From NCBI GenBank assembly GCA_037176885.1, contig JAWWNJ010000070.1, forward strand, positions 620,001 through 684,000: DNA of 64,000 nucleotides, in the 5' to 3' direction. The number at the start of each line of letters is the position of its first letter. Position 1 is the first letter of the stretch. The notes beneath the pieces are model-generated. The model was given only the letters and a program-made list of their open reading frames with translations. It was not told where the DNA came from and did not search any database. Made by a program: the position numbers and the translations under genes. Shown here one piece after another: positions 35,641 to 48,754 of the stretch. Origin of the DNA: Favolaschia claudopus. Lineage: Eukaryota > Basidiomycota > Agaricomycetes > Agaricales > Mycenaceae.

Positions 35641-38600
35641 AGCTGAAGACGTGCTGACTGCTAAAGCTGTTGCAGGGTCTTGAGCTAGGGGAGAGTCAAT
35701 CGTGCTCGGGATCTCATTATCCAAATCAATCTGGAAATGGGTGAGCGGAGTGGATTGAAATCAAGAGGCAGTGAATATGTACTCTGTCAGGCGGAGAATG
35801 GGAAGTGTCGGGTACTTCCGTGGCATCGACAGTTTCGCGGGGAGCATTTTGTTGGTTCGGCGTGTTTGCTATAGGCGAGGATTGCCTGGGTACTGATAAA
35901 GATGCGGGGAAATCGTCTTCCTGCTGCTCTATATCGGGGAGTCCTATGTCTTCCTGTTCTTGAGGTCCTGAAACAGGTGAATCGCATGCCGAGGATTCGT
36001 CTCCGCTCGATTCGGCAGCCGCGTTTTGAGCATCAGCCGAGTTCTCGTTGTTACTGTTCAAGGCAAATCAGAAGAGAATAGCGAGAGCAAGTGACTGACT
36101 TTAGCGCAAGCCTTGAACTGTGAGCCGCAGAGATAGAGAGTGTAGGTTTAAACTTGCGCACGGCCTTTCGCTCGCTCCGTTTGGTCCAGATTGCCTCCAT
36201 ACCCTTCTTCTCCTCGTCACTGAGCTCCCAGAGATGTGCGTGTTTTGAGAGCGGAATATCGGGATGGTGTCGAAGCAGGTGCGCTCTCAAATTATATCTC
36301 CACACGGCGGGTTCCTTCTTGGTGCATGCAGGGCATATGAGAGGTGTGTTGGAGCACGGAGAGCTCGCAATCGACTTTGAAGCGGCAGCAATTGAGAACC
36401 GTTTGACGGGATTGGGACATCCATGCGATGATTTCATGTCCACTGTTAACGCGCCAGAACCGCTCGAACTCTTCTTCAAAAATAGAGAACATAACGGTGC
36501 GGGACGGCCACACAACCCACATGGCTCCAGAGATCGATCGATCTTGGTGTCATATAGGATGTGCGCACCCACATGAGCTATGACCGATTGCGGCTGCGTG
36601 GTATCGAGGGGGACGGATGGTACACAGTAGCCGCAAACATGAGGGTTGCTCACATCGAGTGCTGGGTCATCATCTCGCTCGCACACGAAGCAGGCAAGGC
36701 CTGGAATGCATTGAATTAATGAAATGAATAATTTGTTCGCCGCACCATGAGATTCGCGATACGGAAAGCTTTCCGTCGGCGCAAACTTTGGAATAAGTTT
36801 ATTGCTGGTAGGAGTGTTCACATCCATGAGTCGAGCCCCGAATGCCCGTAGAACTGAACTTTCGAATAAATACCGAGGTGTGTTCGGAATGCGCATTGAC
36901 AGTGCGGGGTCGATGGGGAGCACAAGACGTCCAGGAGCTGATAGGTTGGCTCTGATGACGGTTCCAGATATCCAGTCGTTTTTGAGCGAAGGGTCATCTT
37001 CCGTCGTAGCGGCAGCTAGACGAAGGATTTGAAACGAGATTGTTGTTGCCTTTTCTGATAAGTCTTCAACAGTGATCTGTTCAACGGACTGGGAGTCCAC
37101 GAAGATATCAGTAACCTCCCCGACACATAAGAACAGCTTATCGTCAGATCGGACGAGCGTAACGATTGGCTCGGAGATGAGGATGGTTGGAGCGCCAAAT
37201 TCAGAGTCAAACTCTGTGATGTCGGAGTTCCCAGTCGATGAGAAGCGTTCAATAGCAGCCACTCGACGCAAACGGTCGGTAGAGATAGCAGTGTGGCGGT
37301 CTTTTTGCATCAGAGCGAGAGCACGCGCCTTCCGAACAGATTTGGTGCCTATCTCGATGGAGTGTGAGATGACTTGCTTTACTCCCGCTGCCTGGCGTTG
37401 GCGATCTTCCTCCTCGACAACTGCATCCTCGACGTCGATAGCGAGTGATTGGGCCGTTGACTGCGCCTCTCCATCAGGTTCGTCATCCTCTTCATTGTCG
37501 TCATCCTCGATCGTGACCTTTGTGATGAGGGTACCGTGCGGTGAGAGGATGTTGATATCTGGATTGGCAGCTGCATCATTGTCAAGGGCGCGAAGGTCGG
37601 GCAAGAGGTGAGGGAGTTCTTCCTCAAGAGTACGGCGCCCGCGCTTCCAGCAAGTAAGCAGAGTAACGTCACGAACAGCCGTGTTGCCTCGCCAGGATGG
37701 TGGTCGGATGTGATCGACTTTGTCGGGAAGTGCGGTGGAATCCCGCGTCAATGCAGGGAGAGAAAGTCGTCGCAGAGGCCTGTCCCAATGCGGGTATTTG
37801 GCGAATATATTCGCACATTCTGTGGTACCTATGATTTAAACGTTTTAATTCCACCTGCATAGATAGACAGCGTCGGAATCAAACGTACCTGTGATTCGCT
37901 CGACAAGTTGAAGAATGTCAAGATTAGAGTCGTTGCCGATCATAGTGCGCAGAATTCCGAACAGCTGTTCGAGACGATCTGTCCCGAGCAAAATTAACCA
38001 GAAATTGCCTTCCGGATCGTCAGCTTTCGCTTTTGCGACGCAGAAGTAAACATTCTTGATCATGATCATGATGTCGGTGAAGAGAAGAGTGGGCAGTGCC
38101 TCTTTTCCGCCATCACGGTACAGAACCAAGGTCAAATGAGCAGCTGCGCTGAGGTGCTCGAGTTGTTCGGATAGGGAGAGGTCGACGCAAATATATGGGA
38201 AAAGGAGATGCCAGAATAGTGTTCCGGCAGTGTGCAGCGCAGCGCGAGCAGAGATGAAGCCAGGACGATTGTTCTCGAGGGCGAGAGGTAACGACCAGAT
38301 GTCCGAAAGAAGGTCGAATGCCAATTTGACGTCCTGTTTATCTTTGGGGTTCAAAATCGAGTTGATATGTTGATAGGAATGGTTCGCTGATTGAAGATGA
38401 GTCCGAATGATGGCGGGTGAAATGTGGACACCCATGACTTGGGTCCCAGATTTGCGCAAGAATCGATTTTGACCTCGCTTGAAGACATGTTTTGGGTCTT
38501 TGCCCGGGGTAAGATCGTCGTCACCGACATGAAAATCCATCAACGGCAAATCCTTCAAATATTCGTAGATGGGAGACTCGGCCGATAGTTTGCGGACGAA

Positions 38601-40823
38601 TGTCAAGTCGATGAAAGCTGACCCACGTCTGCTCTCGCCGTCGGATTCGATTGACACGATGCGAAGGTTGGTCAAATCTTTTTTGCTGTTAATGCCGTCG
38701 AGCGTAGGAAGAATTACGTTCCTCGCATGCTCCGCACCCGATTCTTTTTTGCAGTCCCCAGAGACAAGAACAGGACGTGCAGCATAGAGCCGGGTGTCAC
38801 CGTCCAATACCCCAACAGCCGCTACAGTTGCCTGACGTAAGATAATTAGCTACGAAACTCAGGATCGAAATATTTCGCTCACCTCTCCTGCATAATGAAC
38901 AGCATCCTCTGGAATTTTTGATTCCAGAGCGCGAAAAAGCTCTTCAAGGTCTCGCTCGTTGTTGAATTGCAACGAAACCTTGCTACCGTGCTGTCTGCAC
39001 ACGCCCAAGAAATTGTTGGTCTTGTCGTCCCAACGAATCCGTTTCTCGGTTGCAAGTTCATCGAACATCAGAACGGCGTGGACAACCTTCCTAGTGGAAA
39101 GAGCTTCCTTCAAGCCACCAAAACAAGCTTCGAACTTCTGCGCAACTTCGGAAGCCTGCGGAATTCCCGGGGAAGGTGTGATGGGGGGTACAGTAAGGCG
39201 ACTGCGCAAAGTAGTTCTGCTCGGAAGACCCAACGCGCGGTGCGCAAAGTCTGCGAGCCGGTTTCCGCCCATTTTCCAATTGAGGACACCGCGAAGATCA
39301 TCTTCTTCGGTATAATCTTTTGGATGATAGACGCCTCGAGCAGCGTCGTCGTGGAGGCGAAGAACACCTCGAATGCCGCGGTTTTGGCGCAACGCGACAC
39401 GGATAACCCGTTCCACATTTTGAACAACACCGCTCGCTATTGCTCGTACGAGTCGCTTGTGATCCGAAAGCGATCGCGCCTGCACGAGGAGCTTGCGCGC
39501 ATTATTCAGGCCCTTCAAGCGAAGCTCTTGCAATTGTTGGTTCTTGCGCCGAATGAGTTCCGTAAGACCATTGAAAGAATAATATGCGTAGCTCGTATTC
39601 GCGGGTGTTCCATGCTCCGCGCGGTATAGGATCCCCTCCACGCTCCCTTCGTCAGATAAACTAGAGCACGACGTACACATCGTGCTCCCGCTGCCTTTTT
39701 GGCCGGTGCACGCGTGAGATCGAAGGGTAATCACACCGGCATCAAGTTTGACGCTCCATGGAAAAGTAACTTTTTCATGGAGGCCCCATGGATAGTTAGA
39801 ACCGAAGGGGAAGATGAACCCTTCGCAATTCTGCAAAGTCACGGTTTCGGGGACGGATGATGAGGTAGTGTTGATCTCGTCTTGTTGAGAATTAATCTCG
39901 AACACTGTTGAATTTTGGGAAGACGGATTTGAGGCCAGACTGCCGGATTTCTCCCGCCTAGACCGTATGCATGAGATTCAGCGAACTAATATGGTTATAT
40001 AATAACATCACTCACACAGAATTCAATGCTTCGAGTAATTGTTCAGCCTTTAATTCCACCATTCCTCCTTCCAGTCCTCGCTGTACAAAATATTCCAGGA
40101 AGCGACAAAACCCTTCGATTCCCCGATCCCCCGGCTGTATCATGCGCTCTCTGTGATCAGCCGTTCCCCCGTAATTGAAAGCCTTGTGAAATGCGGGAGA
40201 CAATAGTTCCCACAGCTCTGTTGGGTTGGCATTTTCTGGAACGTATGACGCGGGTTCGGCAGAAAACACAGCAAGAGGATTTGATTCATCTGCCTGAGGA
40301 GTCTGAGGAAGATGCCGAGCGCCGTCTCGCAGTTGACCGATAAGATTCTTAAGACGGTGAGCTGATTCTGACTCTGAGGCGACGGAACGCCGGAGAGCCG
40401 AAGAAGATGGTGTCGACATCGCCAGTGCTGACATCCCGGCATTGACGGCTCCAGGATTCTGGTTCAAATTCGGCGCAAGAAGACGAGAGGGACCAACGGG
40501 GGCCGGGGCACGAACAGTGCTCGGCACAGGAGGAGCCTTCTTCGTGAAAAATTGACCGAGTGTGCGTGTCTTCTTTGCATTCTCGAGCCGTTTCTTTTCG
40601 TCGATACAGACTTGTTTGCCGAGGTGGGTTTTTTCGAGGTTCACTACACCTCCAGGGCCGTACTGCAGCAGTCGTTTGCAGTCAGGACATCTTGCAGAGC
40701 CGGCTTTTTCACCGTCCTTCTCCCAGCGTGCGTCACGGGCATCATTCTCGGCCTAAAACCCGTCAATATGTTAACATGGTGTTCATTTAATGAGTAGAAG
40801 AGGATGACCTGAGAAGGTGCCAT
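35314..40823 (-). CDS. DDE-transposase-like protein with zinc fingers and C-terminal PHD finger
   Basis: Large multi-exon gene, roughly 1600-1700 residues. It starts MAPSQ|AENDARD at 40823. An N-terminal C2HC (BED-like) finger reads CPDCKRLLQYGPGG...HLGKQVC. The centre has transposase-like blocks: VLMFDELATEKRIRWDD, IESDGESRRG, KDPKHVFKRGQNRFLR and GTDRLEQLFGILRTMIGND, which resemble the acidic and DPxHxxK motifs of P-element/THAP9-type DDE enzymes. Further zinc-binding pairs follow (CFVCERD, CGYC, CGLCGRP, CPACTKKEP...HLLRHH). The last exons form a PHD finger: CICGESAKP...CRKEGCETKW|YHLSC...WICEAC, joined across a 54 bp intron (35469-35416). It ends in RRRR. No terminal inverted repeats were found, so whether this is a transposon or a host gene derived from one is open. 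Confidence 0.6.
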
Positions 40824-42831
40824 TTCCGTCTCCCAGATATGCCTCCAATAGGGTGGATGCCGCGGTCGCTTCGTGGGTGTTGGTCGATGATTTGCTTAAT
40901 GCCGCTGTCAAACACCAACAAAGAGTTGACGACATTACCTTCCTAAATGGGAGAAAGGCGTTCAAACCGCGAAACAATACCAGGAAATCGCGTCTATCGA
41001 GCTGGAAATGCCGCGAGGCCCACCCTGTTGCTAAATTCAAGCCTCAGAAGTGAAATTTGGGGCAGAAAATAAAACATCATTATTTTTTTTTAGCCAACCT
41101 CTCGGCCGACCCACCCTCCCTAGCCGGTGTGCCGGCTTCTCCGGCCCGCACCCCCTTGGTTTTGGACGTTGGCCTGAACTCGCTCTACAACCTACAGATG
41201 GTCTAAGAACACCACAAAGCTTTGTTCAACCTGCAGACATCAAGTGGCCTGAAGCCTTGTCTGGCCGGTTTCCCGGTCGGATATAGTACCTCCCCCAAGG
41301 GCGACGGTCACGTTACCGCGTTCTTTTTGCTTCCACCTTGGAGGCCTCCCTCTCCTGCGACGTTGCTATTCATCGAGACTGCCTGAACAGTAGACGACGA
41401 AGACCGTAACTATGCGTCTGTACCACCGCATCGACGATGCATTCGCACACGGCAAACGGCAGGACCAAGGCAGGACTACACCGGGCCAGGTCTTTTTCTT
41501 TTCTCGCAGGTGAGTTTTGCCAACTCGTCCGTTGAGTGTGGTAAGATGCTGATACACTGTACAGAGGCCCTGAATCGAAGACTAGGAGCAACGCTCTCAG
41601 CTGCATTTCCTTCTAATACAACCGCCACTCGACATGTACGCCCGTGGGCATACTTATTCGGCGCTAGAGATTTTCCCCAGATTTCGATCAACATTGCCGT
41701 AGACGAGTCGATCTGGAGGAGTCAGTGCCAGGACGGTGGCCGCTGTGCTGAGGACATGGAGATTGGAGGGGGCATGGCACTTCGAGGGACGACGAGGCGG
41801 AAGCAGGAAAGTCGATTTCGCATGGTGCGTTCGTATCCCCTCGATTTTCAGTCCGCCCCCCCTTCCTTTCAACCGGTCCTGCACCGCCCTCTCTTTTTGT
41901 GACTCGTCATCCTCACTTCTACATCCTTGTCACTCCCTCCTCATCACCCAGTCACCCCCATACCCATCTTCCTTGCTTTTTGCTGCCATACAAGTCTTGC
42001 TACGCTTTGATTTACTCGAATTACCCTCCCTGTTATTCTCCATCCGTTCAGAATCCCTTTTTTTTTTTTTTTTTTATCCTTGTTTATTCTCCGGTGTGCC
42101 TATGGCATATGGTAGAGATACAAACTCATCTAATTTTTTTTTTTTTTACTAAGCGAATATTACTTGTCGGGGGGGTCTTTCTACTCGAACACATGACTTG
42201 GGTGATGGAACCCCAGTCCTGTGGCAGTGCCACGGTTAAGCATGCGAGGCTGCAAATGCGGAAACCTCGGTTACTGTAAATCATGCCCATTGATTGATGA
42301 ATGCGGAGTCCGGCTTCCTGCCGGCCGACCGCCGCAGACTTCCTTCCCTTATTCCCCATCACCTGATCCGTACCCAGACTGATGGAATTCCCTTCTTCGG
42401 CACAGTGCAGTGATTTGTTCCTTTGTTGGCCCCCATTTAAACTCCCAGGCAACCTCCACTGGGATAAACAACTTTCCGGCTGGCGGCAGGCCGGAGGAAT
42501 GTTTGAGTATGAACGCAGTACTGAATGAAATATGCGGGCCGCCGGGTGATTGCCTGCTGCGATCCGAGGCTCTGATGATGGTGGGAAGTGAGAATGGTGA
42601 TGGAAGTGGGCCGGCAGTGATAAAGTCGATCAACGATCACAACGCCGGGTAATCGGTGGTGGAGAAGCCGTTGAGTGTCAAAATTGTTCCCTCAACAGGG
42701 GGTGGGGGGGTTCGAACTGCTGCCCAAAAACTCCGTCAGCAGCTGACGTGTTGAAACGTCGCACGATAGACCACTCCTCCATCGTGCCCCCCTTCAGAAT
42801 CCCTCATTCAAGCTAACACCTTGCCACAGAT
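40824..42831. other. Intergenic, 2 kb, with poly-T tracts
   Basis: Contains T runs at about 42058-42077 and 42137-42148 and a pyrimidine-rich stretch around 41870-42080. A tRNA-like A-box/B-box pair reads on the minus strand at about 42780-42700 but does not fold properly. No supported gene. Confidence 0.35.
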
Positions 42832-44700
42832 GCAGTCGTATCTGCTACCGCGAATCGCTCCGCGTCGTTTTTCTTCTGTCGGCCTCTGCTCTCGATATAA
42901 TCCATTGCCTTCGGCCACATCAAGCTCGTTAGTAGTGGGCACGGCGTGTGAAGCACGACTAGGAGCTCGAGGATCGACCGCCGTCGTTGATGTGGAGAAG
43001 AGAAATAGAGGGATTCGTACTGGAGGTATTTATCGCTTCCTTTGCGATGTGTACATCTTTACACGCCGTGTCCCCGTCCCTGTGTATTTCTCGTTATTTT
43101 TCTTTCTTTCATCTATAGCCTCGACTTATATTCCTCGATGTTGTTCCTGGTTCTTTATTCTTTGGCTGCCTCGCTCTTCGGCTTGTACAATGCACATTCG
43201 CCTATACCCATCCATCCATCCAGTCTCTGCTTATCTCGCTCTTGTTTCATTCCACAATCTATTCCTGCATGATCGGCATCCCTTCCGTTTTTTCTTCCGT
43301 CCTCAAATGCATCTCGTGGGCATTCCTCCGTCCAGCTCGCTTTTGGTCTTTCTCGTCTGCGCATCGATTTGACGTAGCTGACATTCCTTTTCTTTCTTAG
43401 CCAATATCTTGTCCGCGCGGCGCTCGACACTGCACAATCGTGTTCCAGTCACCTGAAGATGACGACGCTGAGTCCGATCTGGAAACAAAGCAAGATTCGC
43501 AGATTTACCCGCAGTAGGGCGGATAGCGGGTGTCAGGGTGGTACGGTACGTTTTCTATTTCACCGGTCCTTGCTCTATCTCCTCCGTTCGCTCGCCACAC
43601 CACCATTTGCCCCCGCTCGTCCGTTGGCGCTGCGGGTTCTGGAATCCGCACTGCGTTTCATTCTTCCCGCTTTCACACTCCCCGTCGATATGGCCCCCTC
43701 CTTCTTTATTTCCTATTCACTTGTTGACATAGCTGATGCTTGCGCGATCATTTGTAGCTCCAATGTCGCTAGGCGTCGTCGCAGGATACATACCACCCTC
43801 GACGTCGGCTATTTGTCGCAGTGCGCGCATGCATGATAGTCTATAGAATACGCTTGACGTCGACCGATGCGTGGACGAGCCATCGCTATGGGTGGCAATA
43901 TCTGCTCACAAGACCTGGGATGTCAATGACGGCGACGTCAGCGGGCAAGCATCGATTTCCGCCAAGTACGCGTACACATCATCTGAGGATGGCACTGCAC
44001 AACGCCTCCGCCCACCTGCCATGTCGCGCAGTGTTGAGGATGTGCGTCTCGTTGAGGTCGGAGGATGGAATTTTAGCTTCTCTGCATTCGGAAGCTTCGC
44101 TGGGGTGTCTCATCCCTTTTCTTTGAGACCGACAGGGCAGTTTAGAGGCATCATGATCCTGTGGTGTGTTTCTCCAATGCCCTCTGCTTTTTCTTGCTCG
44201 ATTTCTGCCCCATGGATACCCGTTTGCTTGCTTGCCTGTCTGTCATCGCGTTCTCGCCCTTTTCTTCTACGTATCTGTCATAAATCCCATACGGCGCCCT
44301 CCCTCGCTTGCGTTCGAATCTTTTCCGACCCTCCGCTCGTTGGTACGACAGAGATTATCCGTGCGCGGTCGTTGGTTGGCGGATTAGATGTATCGGATCT
44401 CTGACCCGTGCCTGCGGTCGAGAATCCCTGGAGATGGATCTGGGCGGAGGAGATACGTGCTTCGACGCCGACGCCATCCGGCCGGTTGCGCTCACGATAC
44501 GATATTACGATATGATGTGCTTGACGGCGAGCCCCACGAGTACATGTGCGAGGCGGGGGTGTTGGTATCGACTCGTGCGGAACTTCCACGTCGACTATCA
44601 TAATCGGAGGCGACGGCATCCGACTGGTGCACTTGCGACGTTTCGGAATGGCGTTCGAGCTAGAGGATGCCTGTGTTGGGCAATGAAGTGAGATTTGCTG
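42832..44700 (+). other. Possible spliced transcription unit, uncertain
   Basis: Starting at ATG 42832 (MQSYLLPRIAPRRFSSVG), frame-compatible segments separated by pyrimidine-rich intron-like stretches can be followed: ...RNRGIRTGG (to about 43023), QYLVRAALDTAQSCSSHLKM (from about 43400), intron 43552-43758, and DEPSLWVAISAHKTWDVNDG (from about 43870). Intron-like parts start GTATTT or GTACGT and end TTAG or GTAG. The chain meets stop codons in some joins, and no domain is recognisable. It may be a decayed gene or a non-coding transcript. Confidence 0.22.
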
Positions 44701-44812
44701 GGAGGATGGATAGGTACGGGGGATGGATGGATGTGTCACCGGAGTGGGCTGGGGTTTGCATGATATGGGGGTCGTTCGCAAGGTGCTGAGGGACTCTGCG
44801 AGATGGTTCTGG

Positions 44813-46875
44813 GCGCGAATCACGATGATAGCTCGACGCTGACGGTGTGCATGCAAACACGGCATGACACGCTCCTATGCTACGGGAAAGTACAAGGGGT
44901 GTCGGTAGCGGGGCATGATAGCCCAATACCCACAAGGCATCGACAGCGGTATCGACGCGGCGCAGGCAATTGTCCACGACATCCGACCTTCGCCGACGGT
45001 GCCAGGGTGTCCTCGCCGTCAAAGTCTTGCAAGATCGATAGTTTACGGCTTGTCGAGGATCGTCACTCGAGGCTGCGTGGGCTGAGGCGTTGTCGGGAGA
45101 TTTGTAGGGACGAGGGTACAGGCCTAGGGATGGCTGTGTCGCCAGCCTCGGCGTGGGAGTGGGCAGAGTTTGCGCGATACAAAGCTCAACGCATGCCAGC
45201 CACTCGGCCGCTACCTGAGTCTGGCTCTGCCCCAATGCGCTCGACGTTTGGATACGTGTGACGCCGGCGCTGACATTGTCTGTAGGGTCGGCATGGGATG
45301 ACCTTGTCGGGCAGGCAATCTCGACATCAACATCGACCAATCGATCCCGATTTCCGGAAGCCATTGCCTCGCGTAGTGTCGTTGTCCGCCTGTGTCGCTT
45401 TGCAGATCAGTTTACGGGATGATGGGTGGAGGTCCGAGGATGGATGAATTGGGCGTGGCCTGTATGAGAAAGGTATGTATTATATGTTCTCGTCTTTGCT
45501 TTGCTTCCGCTTTTCGTTGGTATCTTTCCTTCCTTTCGTTTCTCTTTCCTATGTGGTACCTACCCCACCCTCCCCCCACCGCACACACTAGCTATATGCA
45601 TCCGGCTTGGCCTTCCTTTTTATTCTCTCTGCTTCCATATACCATTCACCCTCTGCCTTGCTTGTTGCTCATCTCATCATTTCCCTCTCATCCTGACCAT
45701 CATCTACATACACCTTCTTTCCCTTGTTGATTTACTCTCTGGAGTCGACGCGATATTGATATCCGTTCTTTCCTTCTCTTGTGCAGACCGGCACAAAAAC
45801 ATTGGGCGCTGCGTACGATCATCGGCTCTGCGGCGGACGGCTTGGGAGATGAGTGATACACTGGCGTTCAGCGGCCGCTCGGAGTTAATCTATCTTCTTG
45901 GTAGGGTGCGCCTCATCAAGATTCGTGGGTCTGCTGGGTGGTAGCATCAGTTGACGGCATGGGCAATATCCGGGCTGCAGACTGTCAGCTGTTGGCCCTC
46001 GACGCGTGCTCTTTGTGTCCGCCTACTGCAGGGACCTAGAGGAGGTTCGCTAGCGCTGTGGATGATGCTCAACGAGGCTCGTTGACTCGTGTCTTCCCAA
46101 CTTCCCCCACAGCTCTCGAGTATTTTGTTCATTCGATTTGATGCATATGCGGAACACGGCGGCGCCGGGAAGGCTGCTTGTTGCTCAACACGGTATCTCG
46201 GCTGACTGTGTCGTGCTCATATTGCGGGTATGGCTTGCTGGGAGTGATTGGGGGTGATATCTACCGATATTTCGGGCTATGCATCTGTCAACGGGATTCA
46301 GATGGTTTGGGAGATTTGATTTGGGGCTGTTCTCATTGCCAAAACACACCTCCCTTTCTTTAAGATCACATTGAGCTCTCCCTAACCCTTGATTTTCCTC
46401 CCCCCAGATATAGCTTTGATGATCAACGACCACGTCCCACACCCGCCCCTCACCTTTTTTCTTCATGTGTTCTGTCGAAACCTTGCGCGTTTCTGTCCTT
46501 GTCCCCTTACTGCTGGCACTCAACTGGGGTATACTGCCCTAGTTTTTCTGCTCTCCATATAGTCTGAGTGCGATCCTCGGTCGGGTAAGTTGCTGCGAGG
46601 CATCTCATTTCGTGTCGTACCGCAAGCTCCGGTGTTAGGTGACAGATCCAAGAGTGATATCATTTTCATTGGCGCTGTTTATGTTTGCACAGTAGGAGCT
46701 GGTAGCTCAATTCCGTCCTGATTATCGTGTTTTGTGGATGCGCGCCTGGATGATGCATTGTTCTTGTACTATCTGCCTTCTGTCTGTCTGTCTCTTCTGT
46801 GTTTCGCGGCAAGCCCATACCGCTATATCTTCTTTCACGGCATGCATGTTGTTAGATCGTTTTCGCCATGCCAGC
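44813..46875. repeat. Long direct repeat, left copy (2063 bp)
   Basis: Same order and orientation as 57175-59222, starting GCGCGAATCACGATGATAGC and ending TTTTCGCCATGCCAGC. The copies differ by scattered substitutions and small indels, so they are clearly older than the gypsy insertion between them. This copy keeps an intron-like stretch with GTATGT donor (near 45472) and TTGTGCAG acceptor (near 45786). It does not start TG or end CA, and no flanking target duplication was seen, so it is not a typical LTR. Confidence 0.85.
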
Positions 46876-48754
46876 TGAAAACAACTCGAGGGTTGTCACG
46901 AAATTGTCAGAGCTGAGGGCGAACATTCCCCGCTCCGGGTCGATCGGGAGCTCCTTGCGCATGGCGGCGTTCGGGTAGGCAGAAAGGAATTTCTTGAGGA
47001 GCTCTTTGTTAGGAATAACAAAGCCCTCTCCTTTGGCCTTCTTAGTGGTTGGCGGGTTCTAGAATTTGGTCTGGTTTATACCGGGCGAGATGAACGTTGA
47101 AAGAAATTGAACCAAGACTCACCGGGTTGATACCGAGGTTGCGGATGATCATGCGGTAGGCCATGTCGGCCACGACGTTGGTCATCGACGGCACCTCGTC
47201 AATCAACACATCCTCTTGAGGGTGGCGGGGGGTTGGCTTTGATGTGGAGGCCTTCCTCGTCGGCGGGGGTTTGGTGATGACTATGAAGGAAAAATTCAGC
47301 GGGCGTTTGTACTTGAAAATTAGAAAGTTCACTTACGAACGATAGGCTTCTTGGAAGCCTTGACCTCGGATTCGGAGACGTACTCGAGCGGGGGAGTCTA
47401 GGAAAAATTTATAGTTAACTCTATGTCCGCCTTACATTTGGGGCAACAACGAGTAACTACTACCTCCTGACGGGCGGGCGCCTTGCCTTTGCCTTTTTCC
47501 TTGTCCTCCTTGACCTTCTTCGCTGGCGAAGTTTCGGCGGTGGCGGAGGCTTTGCGTTTCGAGCCGCTGGCGGCAGCCAGGGGCGAGTCGGCGGGCACCG
47601 TGATCTTGCGCTTCCTCACAGTGACTCGACCGGGGTCTTCAGTAGCGGAGGTGTCTGTCTGAAACGAAGAGTCAGCCGCTGGAGTTGAGTTAGAAAGAAA
47701 CACTCACTGTCTTCTTGAACTTCGGGAGGGGCTTTCTCTCCCGGGGAGTATCTTCGTCCTGCAAAGACAAAAAGAAGATAAGTCAAGAAAGAAACAAAGG
47801 ATAGAATCTCTTACCTTGGGCGCGGGGGCCGGCTTGACTGACTGCTCAGAGTCGGCAGCAGGCTTGCCGCCGCTCTTGGTAGATTTGGAAGAGCCGCCGG
47901 CGGCCTTGGCGCGAGCCTTGGGCTTGCCGTCGTCGCCCTTCGACGACAACTGCCTCGCTGACGAGGAAGAGGCCTAGCGGGTGTCAGTTACGACCTTCAA
48001 TAAGGGGACTAAACTCACCGCGGTGGCCTTGGCCGGCCGAAAATCCTCAGGCGTTAGCCGAGGCGGGAGCTCGGGAACTTGGAAACTCGAAATACTGGCC
48101 GTCGGCTCCTTAGGGACCGTGAGCTAGGAAAAGTCGGGAAAGTTAGCCGTGCAGGTGGAATAGAGGACAGAAGAGGGCTTACACTGAGGTCCTCCATGGC
48201 CTTCTTGCCGATGGCCAGCTTCCAAAGCTCCGGGCGATGCTGCTGCGGATCGATTCTCTTCAGTTGCCGCCCGAGGTAGTAGCTGAACGCGATGGCCATC
48301 GGAGGAACTTTCTCTTCGCTGCCTTTGGCAAAGTTAAGTCCTGCCCGGTGAATGCCCTGGCCGATTAAAATCAGTAAACGGGCGGTACAAAAGGAATGAA
48401 AGGAAGACTCACGAGCTCCTCCTGGAGGTCTTCGATGATCTCGGCTACCTCAGCGGTGGGCATCTCGTCCATGGCCCCGGGGGTGATAAGCTTCTTGGCC
48501 TTCTCGAACTTGTCTGGGCGGCCGCGCCAGCTAGACCAGAAGTCGATATGGTCGTTGAGGTTAATACGGGAAGACGTTTTGGCGGGAGGCTGAGAAGACG
48601 GAGCCGCCGACGGTGCAGCAGCCGGAGTCTGTTTTGGCGCAGGTGTCGAAACAGAAGGCGAAGTTGCCCGGGTGGGAACTCTAGAAGGACGGCGGACGGA
48701 ACGAGAAGCTGAAGCCGGCGGGCGCTGGCGGGGTGTTTCTTTATCGGAAGCCAT
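46852..48754 (-). CDS. Unknown Lys/Pro-rich protein, 3' end cut by repeat
   Basis: Begins MASDKETPRQRPPAS at 48754. About seven exons with good GT-AG joins: ...DLQEEL|GIHRAGLNF, KKAMEDLS|LTVPKEP, FRPAKATA|ASSSSARQ, a short piece DEDTPRERKPLPKFKKT, TDTSATEDPGRVTVRKRK, a piece with TPPLEYVSESEVKASKKPIV, and GINP|NPPTTKKAKGEG. It is rich in K, S, P and A with basic clusters (KKVKEDKEKGKGKA), suggesting a nuclear, mostly disordered protein with one folded N-terminal part (DHIDFWSSWRGRPDKFEKAK). I do not recognise it. Coding sequence runs in frame to NFVTTLELFS and then enters the 2 kb repeat at 46875, ending 7 codons later. The original C-terminus is therefore probably lost. Confidence 0.5.

Noticed and set aside
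42058..42148. T runs as the poly(A) tail of a minus-strand non-LTR retroelement
   Set aside because: No endonuclease or reverse transcriptase sequence and no target duplication nearby.
42700..42780. tRNA gene on the minus strand (A-box GTGGTCTA, B-box GTTCGAACC)
   Set aside because: The T stem does not pair, the anticodon loop comes out at 8 nt, and no acceptor stem forms. At most a tRNA-derived relic.
44660..45364. Minus-strand reading frame of 234 codons in the left long repeat
   Set aside because: Its counterpart in the right copy (57415-57735) is shortened by frame changes, and no domain is seen, so it was not called a gene.
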